Both the position numbers and the translations under genes were made by a program. A stretch of DNA of 64,000 nucleotides from assembly GCA_964035795.1 (NCBI GenBank), contig OZ038326.1, forward strand, positions 6,871,759 through 6,935,758, read 5' to 3'. This document shows, in pieces, positions 46,136-57,013 of the stretch. The notes under the pieces were generated by a model. The model saw only the letters and a program-made list of their open reading frames with translations, did no database searches and had not been told where the DNA came from. Source of the stretch: Pterobdella sp. o SKG-2022 (Eukaryota; Annelida; Clitellata; Hirudinida; Piscicolidae). How positions within the stretch are numbered: position 1 is the stretch's first letter; each line of letters begins with the position of its first letter.

Positions 46136-46552
46136 CTTATTCAAATACATCCTGAATAACCACAATGGAAGTTTTATCAATAAGCGCCAGTCATAAAATA
46201 TATCAAAAATAGCTCAATCTTTTATATAATCTTTTTTTTCATGAAAATACGTTTTGACATGGCAAAGTAGCAATAAAAAAAAATAGAGTTTTTGTTCTAA
46301 GGTCATTAATTTCTAAAGTTGTTAATTTGTTTAATACTTAAAGCTAACAGCTTTCAATGATAAACATTGAAATAGCAATAAAAATTGTCTAATATTTAAC
46401 GTCAAGTATATAAATGTCAAATGTTTAAAAGAACAAAGCAGGTTAATGAATATATATAAATACATCAAAGTATATAGAAGTCACACTAGTAGTCGTTGTA
46501 ACATTAGGGATAAACACTGAAGCTTCAATTGAATGAACGTGCCCATGCTGCC
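46136..46552. other. AT-rich 3' flank of the 46.5 kb gene
   Basis: No coding region was seen. It lies between the LINE 5' end and the stop codon of the minus-strand gene to the right. Confidence 0.4.
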
Positions 46553-47274
46553 TCAGAGAGTGTCCACGAAGTTACTCAATGTTTTGAGCACAGAAAGCAG
46601 CTGTCGCACCACGTTCAAGTCCCTACAGTGTCTTTGAAATTCTGACAGAGTGATTTGCAGCTTGAAACTTTCCATTTGGAGGTTCACTCTGGATAAACCT
46701 TGAGACGTAATTGTGGATCGCAAGTAACACAAAACAGTGTACAACGAAAAGTCAGGATCCGTCAACAAATCTTCGTATTTTTGAACGAATTCAGAGTTGA
46801 GTGAAACTTCTTCTTGCCTTTTCATCACTTGCACCGCCTCAGTCGTCTGCGATAAAATGACGACTAAAGATTCTACAGACGAGTTCAATGAAGTCTGATC
46901 AGTCACAAGCTTTGTCTGCAAAAGGTCGTTTCCTGGGCAGCTCACATCGTCCCACAACCTTGTCTCCACCTTTGTTTCAACGAAATTGAAAAAATTTTTT
47001 TTTGAAATTTTCTTTTGTAAACAACGAAATAGATGTAAAACTAGAAGCTGATATATGGAATAATAAAACTTACATAACTCCTTTCGAACCTTTCCAGGAA
47101 GCCGATGAGTACCTTAACGTTGATCTCATTGACACCTTTCAAAACATTACGGAGAATTCCTTCATCATTGAAGAGTGCCAGACTCATTTCACAAGGATTT
47201 TGCCACGTTAGTGGGTGTCCCTCGGTGACGTGCAAACCCACCAATAAGATTGAGACTGCCTCAGAAGTTTTCAA
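46553..47274 (-). CDS. Unrecognised helical, possibly secreted protein (two exons)
   Basis: Exon A, about 47274-47074, ends AGTTAT|GTAAGT. Exon B, 46969-46553, starts after ACAAAG (GTGGAGACA) and ends TGA. They join in phase 0 to at least 205 codons. Exon A opens with a hydrophobic stretch (AVSILLVGLHVTEG) before PLTWQNPCEM, which could be part of a signal peptide. The rest is predicted mainly helical (LRNVLKGVNEINVKVLIGFL; LLSVLKTLSNFVDTL) with four cysteines. No ATG precedes exon A in frame, so a 5' exon is missing. A helical-bundle secreted factor is conceivable, but no family motif is visible. Consensus splice sites and the long open second exon support a real gene. Confidence 0.55.
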
Positions 47275-48581
47275 ACATTAAAAATTCAGATAAATAAATT
47301 TTGAAAATTGTATCGAAATATGAAAAAACATACAAATGGTTAAAGTCTTCATTGGAATTTCAAATAATCTTTTCATTTTCTAAAATACTTCTAAATTTAT
47401 AAGCTCCAAGTTAAATTGACTTTATTGAACAACTTGAACGTGACCAATTTTGACGTTAAGATCAATTTTTTTCTTTTATATACAATTCAAGTCTCTGATT
47501 TTGTGGCAAGTCATGGACATCAAACCATGAACTCTGTGAGTAATGCGGGTTTTTGTGCACTAGAAATTCACCAATTATCTTCATCACTCAAAAACAAAAG
47601 CCTGGCTTTTTCTCATTAGCAAAATTTAACACAAATAGCAATTATCGATAGGACTAATAGATTGTGAGATCAATTAATCAAAAAAAAAATTACAATCAAA
47701 TTTAAATGTATTAGAAACAACGTTGAAAACATCAGTTTTTTATTAAATATTTTAAAATTTAATAATGTTAAATAAATAATTATAATAGAAATACTTATAA
47801 ATTATATTAAAATGTAATGAAATAATTAAAATTAAATAAACCCAAATAAAGTAAAAAACTTTACTTAATTCAAATTTACAAGCAACTTAACTGAAAAAAT
47901 GGAGTGGTCCAATGACATTCAAAAACTGTACAAATAAATATCTTCCCTTTTTCTCTTATCTTCTGTGACAAATCTTTCCCTTTCATTTCAATGCAAAAAA
48001 ATCTTTCGGGAAATTGATTGGATGTTTGAGCGTATTGAGTTATTGGGTTTCCAACATCATCTCTTTCGTCAATTAAATTTCTAAATGAAGAGGAAATGAC
48101 TAATTACTATTGTTGAAACGGCTCTTGTGAGGCAAGTTCTTTTATTTATTTTATTTATCATTTCATCCGGTTTTGACAAACCATTTGGTTTTCAAACCAT
48201 AAAATTTCAAAATAAATTCTAGAATATTTTATTTCTTGTGATAGGTTAAAGTCTTATGATGAATATTCATCTTTCTTTTCCGATCATAAAAAACACTGAA
48301 AAATTTTAAATGATTGATATAGTTTTCCAAAGACATTGTATTTTTTTAATAAACTGAATTTATATAATTTCTGAAAAAATTTTCTGTAATAAAACATGTT
48401 TATTCAAGAAATTTTTGATAACTGAAACTTTATTATAATTTATTAGCGAAATATTGAAATAGAAGAAGATATTCATATAAAATAAACATAAAAATAAAAT
48501 AATTAAATATTTAAATACTAGAAGTCGTTAAGTTTCAAAAAAACTTCATTTCAAGCCATTATAAGGCGGGCATCTATTTAT
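47275..48581. other. AT-rich stretch with one possible small exon
   Basis: Between 47475 and 47597 the minus strand is open for about 40 codons from an ATG (MKIIGEFLVHKNPHYSQSS). This could be a 5' exon of the gene at 46.5 kb or chance; no junction was confirmed. The remainder is AT-rich without features. Confidence 0.3.
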
Positions 48582-48768
48582 TGTCGGCCTCTATGGCTCG
48601 ATGGTTGAGCATTGGATTAATTATCTAAAGTTACCGGTTTCAATTTCGCATGGACCGACAATTAGCACCTTTTCCACAGTGTGTTTTCACTACATTAAAT
48701 TTTTAGCAAGCGCTTTGATCTATAAGGAAAAGCACTTTATGAATACCGCATTACATTACATTACATGT
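48582..48768 (+). mobile_element. SINE, full-length, type-a body
   Basis: tRNA-like head starting TGTCGGCCTCTATGGCTCG with a weakened B box (CGGTTTCAATTTC), acceptor-like end GGACCGA, type-a body (TTAGCACC, CACAGTGTGTTTTCACTAC, AGCAAGCGCTTTGATCTATA) and an (ATTAC)n tail. Confidence 0.85.
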
Positions 48769-48929
48769 ATTACTCAACTCAAAAGCTACAAAATTTATCG
48801 TTTCTATTTTGCAGCAAAAAGTAAAATATTTTCTATCAACATTTGAAAATGCTTCATTAACTTTTTTTCAAGATTTTTACATTCCTTTTTCCAGGTTTTC
48901 TTGTTTTCGTGGTTCTGAATTCTCAAAAA

Positions 48930-49090
48930 AGTTGCCGAAAGATACAAACTGCCGAAATAGGATCTGCATCAGAGTTCTTCATAGAAGTTGCCATACCAAA
49001 GAAATTAGTTGTTCCTAAGAGATTTGGTGGTCAGAATGATCGCAAATTATATTGAAATTGCTGATAAGTTTTTCTCTGTTCATTCAAGTG
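48930..49090 (+). mobile_element. Possible hAT-type transposase fragment
   Basis: The plus strand reads SEFFIEVAIPKKLVVPKRFG followed by GQNDR. This resembles the PRRxGRQxHR region ahead of the dimerisation domain in hAT-like transposases. The match is short and the following frame is broken. A weak call. Confidence 0.3.
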
Positions 49091-50564
49091 GGTGTCAATT
49101 CAGCAATTTTTACCATGTACAACACCTCACACTTCCTTATTGTTTTCCATGTAGGAGATGTTTTGAATAGTTTCTGACGGAGAGTTTAATGTATCTCTGT
49201 TTTATATAGAAGTTTGACATCTTCTTTGTTTGTGAAATCTTATTTCTGCTTTCCTGCATGGGCTGCAATTTCATCTACATAAGAGCGTGAATGATCTTCA
49301 CTTTTTCTTTCTTTCATTTTTTGCAGAACTTGTCAGGTAACTTTTTAGATTTCACTTAAACCAACTTTTCTTTAGAGTACATTTTTTGAGAATACGTCTG
49401 ACATCTACTAAAATCCATATAATCTATTTTTTCTACCTTTTTTTGTGTTTCATGTATGCTTCCAGAATTTTTGTCATTTATGTCAACTTGCTATTAATTA
49501 ATTATTGTTGTTCCAATATTTTGCCGTTTTCAAATCGTTTTTTCTTGAATGATAATAGAAGCATTCTTTTTTTGCTAATTAGATGATTGTAGTGTGAGCT
49601 TTTAAATGATTTTGTGAAGAAACATGGTGCCTCTTATCACCAAACAGTTGTTGCGCAGAACTCTACACTACTTTGGTTCATAAGACCACACCTATTTTTC
49701 CAATGACTAATTTCTAGTTTATCATTCCCATTTTAAGCTTCAGTTTCTCAATCAATATGTTGAAGTTCTTGTTTTGAATTTTTGAAAAATCGATTTTATC
49801 CTAAAAATTTTATAGTTTTTTAAAATAAGTCTTAATGTTTTCTTAAAAAGATTATTTTTAATGCATCAAAAGTTATTGTAAATCTTCGTCTTTGTTGTTT
49901 CCGAATTCTTAAAAAACAAAATGTAATAATGTGATCAATAAAACACATTTTAACTGCAAATAGAGCCGAGAGGAGAATGCTTTAAAGTCTGATTCGTATA
50001 ATATCTAAGTTTACAGTGAGTGTACACTATATATTTTAGCGATATCCAATTTAATCTGGTTTGTTTGGAAAATATTTTAAAATAAACTTTTATAATTAAA
50101 TGAATAAGTGAAAAAATGTGCATCTTGACGTACTGGCTTACTCTCTCCGGTGGTTGTTTTGCAGCTGAGTTTATTTACTCTGACCTCACTTATAAAAGTT
50201 TTGATTTATTTAACTGGATGCTGGTTTTAGTATACATTTTCTCAGTTAAGCTATCTGCATGAATTGTTTCAAATTTGATTCCAATTCTATAAAAATTTTT
50301 AAACTTCAAATTTTGGCTTAGTACCTCACAGCGGGGGAAAGGCTTTAAAAATCTGAAGCCCATAGAATGATCTCAAGAAACTCCCAGTTTTTTGTATAAA
50401 AATTATTCAACATCATCAAAAGTTGAAAATTATATCAATTGTTGCTTAAAGCTCATATTTACGTTATCGAGGCTTCTCCAATCAGCATGAAATGGTCAAA
50501 AATGATGTTGATGAATGGAAAAGCGAAAAAATATATACCTTGTATCTTTTCAGTTCGAAATAAG
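49091..50564. other. AT-rich stretch without a recognised gene
   Basis: T-rich open frames at 49386-49586 have no domain. Nothing else was recognised. Confidence 0.35.
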
Positions 50565-51120
50565 CTATTCAATCAATTCTCACAAGATGTACCTCCAAAT
50601 GCATCATGGATTTTGATGGACAACAACTATTACTTTTTTCTACTCATGCACGTAACTACTTTGAAGCATCTGCTCTTTGTAGAAACATGAACTCTGAACT
50701 AGTTACAATCCATTCAACTAACGAAATTAACTTTTTTTAGCTCATCAGTTAGTGAACATTTATTTCAATAACCCATCTCAAACTCCAATTTTGAAATAAT
50801 ACAGATGAATATTGATAATAACTTTTAAAGTCTTGTTTTTGCGCGGTAAAATGATATCTGTCTATGAGCCATCATATTGGATAGGAGTCTACAAAAAAGA
50901 ATGTACTGCTAAAGGAATAATCTATTCTCTTGATAGGTCCGTCATGAGTTTTTTTAACTGGAATATTGGTGAACCAAACACCAACACATATTGTATCCGG
51001 TTGACTTCTTCCATGGTATGGGTAGATTCTTCTTGCGTCATAACAATCCCCTTCATTTGCAAACTTCCTCAAAAAGATAAAGGTGTCTCGAAAGTTTTTG
51101 AAGATTTAATGTTTTTTTAA
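50565..51120 (+). pseudogene. C-type-lectin gene, probably damaged
   Basis: The first half (about 50565-50735) reads RCTSKCIMDFDGQQ, then NYFEASALCRNMNSELVTIH: the N-terminal half of a C-type-lectin domain. The second half (about 50845-51118) reads YWIGVYKKECTAK, then FNWNIGEPNTNTYCIRL and WVDSSC...FICKLP. Together these supply the four conserved lectin cysteines and a GEPN motif where mannose-type lectins have EPN. Between the halves the frame hits a stop inside a run of seven T (50733-50740); dropping one T restores reading for a further dozen codons. No proper donor was found before the second half. It may be a pseudogene, or an intact gene whose intron I cannot place. Confidence 0.55.
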
Positions 51121-52724
51121 AAAAAAATTATTTTTGAATGGATTTATTTGACATTAACTATATAGATTTTTGAATTATGATTTGGCCAAAAGATAATTTT
51201 TGCAGATTTTTGAGCAAATAAAATAAATTTCAATTTTTCAATTTGAATTCATTTCTTTTTCAGTTATTTTCACGAAACTCTTTAAAATGCGAATGAATGG
51301 GGTTTAATTTGACAGTTTGAAACTCTTAGTTGTTCTTAACAAGTGGTGTACCCATGTCTATTGTGCTTTTGTCTCCGCAACAAGCTCTGCAATGCTTTCA
51401 ACTTTCATCAGATTTTTCTTTTCGTGCAATTTTGAAACATTAATTTGTTGAAGGAATATTTCTATGTTACTTATTTTCTCATTAAACTTTTTTATTGGCC
51501 TTTTATTCATAACTAAAGAGAATGGAGTGTGTTTGTGTAAATTGAGAGGCAGTGAATACTATGAAACATTCCGGCAAGTGAAGTTTGAATGAGTGTTTCT
51601 ATATCAAATGGTGTGTTCATATTATCCTAACTATCAAAAATTAAATTAAATCTTTACCAAACTTTGGAAACATATGAATAGAAAAGATGTGTTGTTCTAA
51701 GCGTTATAAAGCTTAAGATTGTGCTGTTTTTACCAGATTTTATCATTTAATAGTCAAGTTACGTGAAACTTCAGCTCTTGTTGAGCTATTGGTAATTCAC
51801 CCTTGTACTACCAAGAAGCTTATCTTGATGAATGGCCAAAAAGTATCAGTTCTAAGAGCTCAAAGACTCAAACAACTCGAACTAATAGTTTTGTTGTTTT
51901 ACATTACGGGGTGTTTAAAAAAAAGAATCCACCTCTATTTTATTTGATCATCCCTATTCATCACTTAACTCGATGGAGACAGACTCGTTTGCTTTCAATC
52001 ATTTATTTCCTTTTTTTAGTTTTTGAGATGAAAATAAGATTTATTCGTATAATGTTTGGCTGAGTTGAGCAAGATGAAAATTTTTCTTCTCTATAGAAAC
52101 CGTTGGACGAAAAACTGGAGAAAATGGCGCTTTACGAGGTTTTTAGCAATAAAAAAGGATGTATTCAAGACTGATGTTTTAATGATGAAATACTTTAAAA
52201 AACGCTTAAATTTGAAAAACGTTAGTTAAATAAAAGTTACATTATTTTGCAAAAAAATTAAATTGATAAAAAATGATCAAGAGTGAAATCCATAAAAGCC
52301 TTAAACAACAACAAATTTAAAATAGCAAAAAACTGAAGTATCAATGTTTTGTTGAACAGTGGCCATGTATGACAGTATAACGTATCTAGACATAAATTTA
52401 TACATATCGAAACTTGCATCATCTATGTGAACTTGCAAGCTTCAGATGCGATATAAAATGGGTGGCTTTGAAGAATCGCTGGTTGTTTCAGAATTCAAAA
52501 AAGATTTTGTGAAGTTTAAAAAATATTTGTTTCATACTGTGTTATTATGTTTGAGAAGGATGTTTTCTAGATTTGAAGCCTGCATATTGAAGCATGTGTG
52601 AACCAGATTTCGAGGTACCTTACTGAATTTTTACGTTTGGAAAGATTCTTATAGCTTTTTTGAGAAAATGAAATATATAATGATGTATTTAGGTTTAATA
52701 AATATTTGCTTTTATTTTAAATAA
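51121..52724. other. AT-rich stretch without a recognised gene
   Basis: A plus-strand frame at 51803-52063 has no recognisable feature. No other signal. Confidence 0.35.
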
Positions 52725-52897
52725 TGTCGGCCCGCATAGCTCAGCTGGTAGAGATTTAGAGTAGTTATCTAAAGTAACCGGGTTCAATCCCGCGCGGACC
52801 GACAATTATACACACAAGGAGTAGCGCCCTGTGAATCATCTGTTGAGCTAACGAAACCCCAATATGGGGCGACTGAAAGTCGATCTAAAAAAAAAAT
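52725..52897 (+). mobile_element. SINE, full-length, type-b body
   Basis: Best-preserved copy. Head GGCCCGCATAGCTCAGCTGG with B box GGGTTCAATCCC, closed by GGACCGA. The type-b body follows: AGTAGCGCCCTGTGAATC, CTGTTGAGCTAACGAAAC, hairpin CCCC/GGGG, hairpin CGACT/AGTCG and an A10 tail. A short tail and few differences from the 5.1 kb copy suggest fairly recent activity. Confidence 0.9.
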
Positions 52898-53282
52898 GTA
52901 TGAATCCTCAATTGATGTTTTCAAAGTTTAAATATTTACATAAAAATGTTTGGTTCTTAAACAAGAACAATGAGGCTGAACGTGCTATGAAAAAAATCTT
53001 TGCTTTTCTTTATCAATAGTTTTTAAACTTCAATTTCAAAGCTTATAAAGAGTTTCATATGCATTTAAAAAAATTTTTTGTTCCAAAAAATGTGTACTTT
53101 TTAAAAATTATTGTTCCACCAACTTTTAAGGCTTTCAACCAAAGTTAAAATTCGCAAAAAATTTAGATGGATAAGTGTTAGAACTAAAAAAAAAATAATA
53201 ATATCCATATTAGATTATACTGCTGTAGGCGTCCCAGTAGCTGGGGTATACAGCAGTCGACTAATGTAAGCCATTTTTAGTT

Positions 53283-53643
53283 GGGACAAAGTTTTCACAG
53301 AACTGCCAGCCCAAGCTAACGTCCAACTTGAAACTATCGGATTTCAAGAACCGCCGTTCCCACACTTGGGCAGTTTGCCTTGCCGTTGTCAATAAAAAAG
53401 GATCCTCCAGCAAGCCAAATGTCAACAATACCAGGATATCAGTTTGTCGATACCTGTTACCAAAGTCTACTGTTATCCAGGTTATAACAGAAAAGCAGTC
53501 TCAAATTGGAGACGTTGTCTTCGGTGCAGTTTAACGCCATGCCCAGGACCTAATCACCCTATAAATTACTTCTCTGAACAACTATGTTCATCATACACAT
53601 CAGTTTGGGACAAAAAATTTTTCATCCATGGGCACTTTAGGTA
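53283..53643 (+). other. Cysteine-rich coding-like block with one in-frame stop
   Basis: One plus-strand frame stays open from about 53283 to 53643 except for a single TAA near 53391. It reads WDKVFTELPAQANVQLE...LPCRCQ, then after the stop VYCYPGYNRK, WRRCLRCSLTPCPGPN. The block is GC-richer than its flanks and has spaced cysteines as in a secreted domain, but I do not recognise the family. The stop may mean a pseudogene, an unrecognised intron or a sequence error. Confidence 0.35.
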
Positions 53644-55050
53644 AAAAGGGTTTATTGAGATGAGACTGATGAGATCAAACATGGTAACCACTGAAAAATT
53701 TTCTTTTAACCCACTTTTATATTCAAATGTGTTATGAATTATAATTGAAGTTTTAAATTTTTTTGGAAAAATTCAAAACTGTAAATCTCCGTTATATATA
53801 AGATTCAAAAAATGTTGCCCATCCAATTCATTTCAAGATCTTTTCGAAGTCAGAGAAAAAATCGTGTTTGTTAAAAACTGATTTTATACAGTTATTTGAA
53901 ATATAAAACAGTGTATATGAATCAGAAGTTGGAGTAATCCTTAAACACTCGAAGTTTTGAGCACCTAACACAACATGGGACAGACATAATTCAGCAGACT
54001 TTTAAACTGATAATTTTGTGAAGTTATCAGCAATAACTTCACTTATTCAACCATCTACTCACCACTGAAACAACCACCCAGCAAAATACCAAGAATGTAT
54101 AAAGGCCAAATGTTTAGCAACCCCACATAACTGATTCGATGTCAGCTTTAATCCTCTCGTGAGATTTAGTCTGGAACCTTTGAGGACACCATTATTTTTA
54201 TCACTGTACCATAACTTCTTATTTTTGATTTTTTTTGATTATTTTTTTTTATAAACTGTTTCTTAGCTTTATACGTTAAGATAGAATGACTTTTCTCAAC
54301 AATTTATTTTTTGATCTCACGCTTTGTTATAAAGAATAGTAAAAACTTCAGTATTTATTATAAAACATTCTAAAAATTTGAAAATTAAAATCGATCAAAC
54401 GTGGTAAAACTATTTTTTGTGCTTCAATCTATGAAAGTGGTGTTGAAGCTGTTAAGAGATTACAGTAAATTGAGAAGTGCAACTAAACACCAAAACAAAT
54501 GATTCAAGACTATGCCTTGCACCAACGTTCAAGACCAATATGTATGAACAGTTTTGAGTTTCAGTTTTTATGTTCTTATTATATTGTTTTTTTAGGTGTG
54601 AAGTCATAAGAGTGTTGAAGTTTTGTTTAGAGATACATAATCGGTTATGAGTGGTTGCTGATCCGATGATCCATGGGTGCACAGAGATTTCAGACAGTTG
54701 TATGAGGCATTAGGACGTAAATTGAACAAATTTTTTAAAAAATAATTTTGATATTATTTGTATATATAAGAACAATTCTCAAAAACTTTTCATGAAATAA
54801 CCGCCAATAAAATAAGCAAAAAATGTGTTAGGGTAATCTAATTTTAATGCGAGGCAAATGAAATCAGCGACAAATTATATGTCTCCAATCACTCTTTTGA
54901 TTTATTTTTCAGCTTGCAATTCTCCTCTTCGACCACATCGACTGACAAGCAAACGCTGATAAATCAATGCTTCAAAGGAGGAAGTGCATGTTGTTCTTTA
55001 TTTCTTATAAACATAAGATTTTTGAGTAATTTTAGAAGAGAAATAGTTCG
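53644..55050. other. AT-rich stretch with a possible membrane-helix exon
   Basis: On the minus strand at about 54060-54150 a frame reads GLLNIWPLYILGILLGGCFS. It ends at a GTGAGT-like donor and looks like a membrane helix of a larger protein. There is no second exon to support it. Confidence 0.3.
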
Positions 55051-55278
55051 ATGAAAATCTTTTGTGTATTCATCTTAATTTTGCATCTTTTTGCAAAACC
55101 TTCATCTGATTTCGTTTGTATTCAAGAAAAGATAATGACAGACATTCATGCATGCACGCCTAATAATGACCGGCTCTGCACGTCTTTGTGTTCACTCACC
55201 TTGCAAATGTTTGTGGATTTTTTTAATTCTACAGTTTTTCCATTTCCAAAAGTTATGAAGCCGAAACAGTTTTCTTGA
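55051..55278 (+). CDS. Small putative secreted protein, 75 residues
   Basis: ATG at 55051 opens a 75-codon frame with a strong signal peptide (MKIFCVFILILHLFAKPSSD). A short mature part contains cysteines (C-x11-C-x8-C-x3-C) and ends before TGA at 55276-55278. It may be complete, or a first exon with an unseen donor. No family recognised. Confidence 0.45.
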   Translation: MKIFCVFILILHLFAKPSSDFVCIQEKIMTDIHACTPNNDRLCTSLCSLTLQMFVDFFNSTVFPFPKVMKPKQFS

Positions 55279-56392
55279 ATGGTTGATGGAATCAAGTCAA
55301 CATCAAATAACATTTAAACTTCAAGAATATTCCTTCGTTTAATGACTTTTATTCTCAATTTTATTCAAGCAATAATGTTTTATGGCAACTACCACCCTCA
55401 GTAACTCCACAGACCACATCGAAGATAGTACCGACATAAGGACGCCAAGCCATTGACTTACGCACTTTTAATTTCATGGCACCATAATTTCAAGATCGTC
55501 TCGTCTTTTGAAATTTTGTTAGTCCTTACTTGTTTTAATTTTTTTTTTTAATAATAAAATTAAAAAAGCTTAAATTCTGGATTTGAGAGTAGCTTCAAAG
55601 TGGACTTCGTAAAAAAAAAAATTTAGAAATTTAAGGTTTATATTCCATGTTTTTACTACTAGATGCAAACCAAAAAACGACTGAATCCCATTTAGATGTA
55701 AAATTTATTTTATCGATTATAACCTATGAATTATACAGACTTTGATGAAGTTGTCTAAGCTCATGATCCAAATCTTCAAAAAATCTCTGCTATCACAACC
55801 AGCATTATTTTAATATGTTTTTCTAACTATTATAGTCAATGGCGTTCTAATCAGAGTGATTATAATTAGATTCACTAAGCAGATCACCCAGGCTGAGTTT
55901 TAATTGCAAACTATTAAAAAAATACTCAAAAAAAAACAAAAACTTCAAAAAAAAATAATAGTTAAAACTGAAGTTTCTTTATTTTTTTTCATTATAAACA
56001 TTCATATAGCGTGCTTTCAACGGTAATTGAACTGCGTAAGAAGCGCTTAGGGATAAATTGTTCAAAAAGTGTGATTCAACAAGTGGGTAACTTCAAACGA
56101 TATAAAAAAAAAATTTTCTATCAATAAAAACAAATAGTTTCAATTTATGAAAACGTTACAAAAATAATTCACTGATAATAAAAATTTTCATTATTTTTGA
56201 TAGCTAAACATTTAGTATCGAGTAACTATTCATTTGTTACTGTGGCTTGAAAACTCAACGCTGTTGAGATGTGTGTACTCAAGGCAAAATCGGTTTGAGA
56301 AAAGAGAGTAGTTAAAATTTTTCAGGTTTTAGACAAAATATATTCCATTATATGAATATATCAAAATAGATTTTTTATGCAAAATTTAAATT
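55279..56392. other. AT-rich stretch without a recognised gene
   Basis: Only A/T homopolymers and short frames were seen. The patch 55390-55500 is GC-richer but not interpretable. Confidence 0.35.
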
Positions 56393-56523
56393 TGAAAACA
56401 AGTATAGCTCAGGTGGTGGAGCATTATGGTAATTATCTAGATTTGCCAGGCTCGATAACTTGTTTTTTAGGTACATTGAATTTGTTACAAGCACCTAAAA
56501 CTTCAAAAAAAGAGTTTCATAAA
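56393..56523 (+). mobile_element. Decayed SINE copy
   Basis: tRNA-like head AGTATAGCTCAGGTGGTGGA followed by a degraded B box and a body related to type a (TACAAGCACCTAAAACTTC). The acceptor end and tail are lost. An older copy than the others. Confidence 0.6.
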
Positions 56524-57013
56524 ACACTAAATTAGATTATCCTACAATTTCCAAGTAACCAAATAACACATCAAATTCAAAAATTTAGTACATAATTAAA
56601 TGAAATAGCGGAAAAAATATTTTCCTTTTATGATTTTTGTTGAACTAAAACTATTTCTTTTTCAGCCCTTCAGTTTTCATCCGTTTCCAACACATTCAAG
56701 CTCTTCATTTGCTTGCCTCGTCTTATTTTTAATTGACGTCATTATTTATGTACCTTTTAGATGACGTCACTGAAAATTGGTACAGACCATTTATAAATAA
56801 AATAAAATTTTTTATGTTGACTTTTAACCTTCACGTCTGGTGTGTTTCTGCCTTTAAATTGAGTTTATGCGCTAAAATCATATGAAAATCTAATCAAAAT
56901 CAAATTTTGAACAAATCGAAAGTTTTTTAAAAGATTTTTATTCAAATATTTTTTGAAATTGTAAATAATTTTTTGAACATTGATCTACTTTTTTACATCT
57001 TTCGGTGACGTAC
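56524..57013. other. Flank of the 57-60.8 kb gene
   Basis: A plus-strand stretch after TTTTTCAG at 56665 reads PFSFHPFPTHSSSSFACLVL, but no partner exon was found. Further 3' exons of the minus-strand gene may lie here unrecognised. Confidence 0.3.

Noticed and set aside
48600..48846. 81-codon open frame starting at 48601
   Set aside because: It lies inside the SINE copy at 48.6 kb and its flank.
52725..52800. A functional tRNA gene
   Set aside because: The head continues into a repeated body and tail found in other copies, and the anticodon arm is variable, so it is a SINE rather than a tRNA gene.
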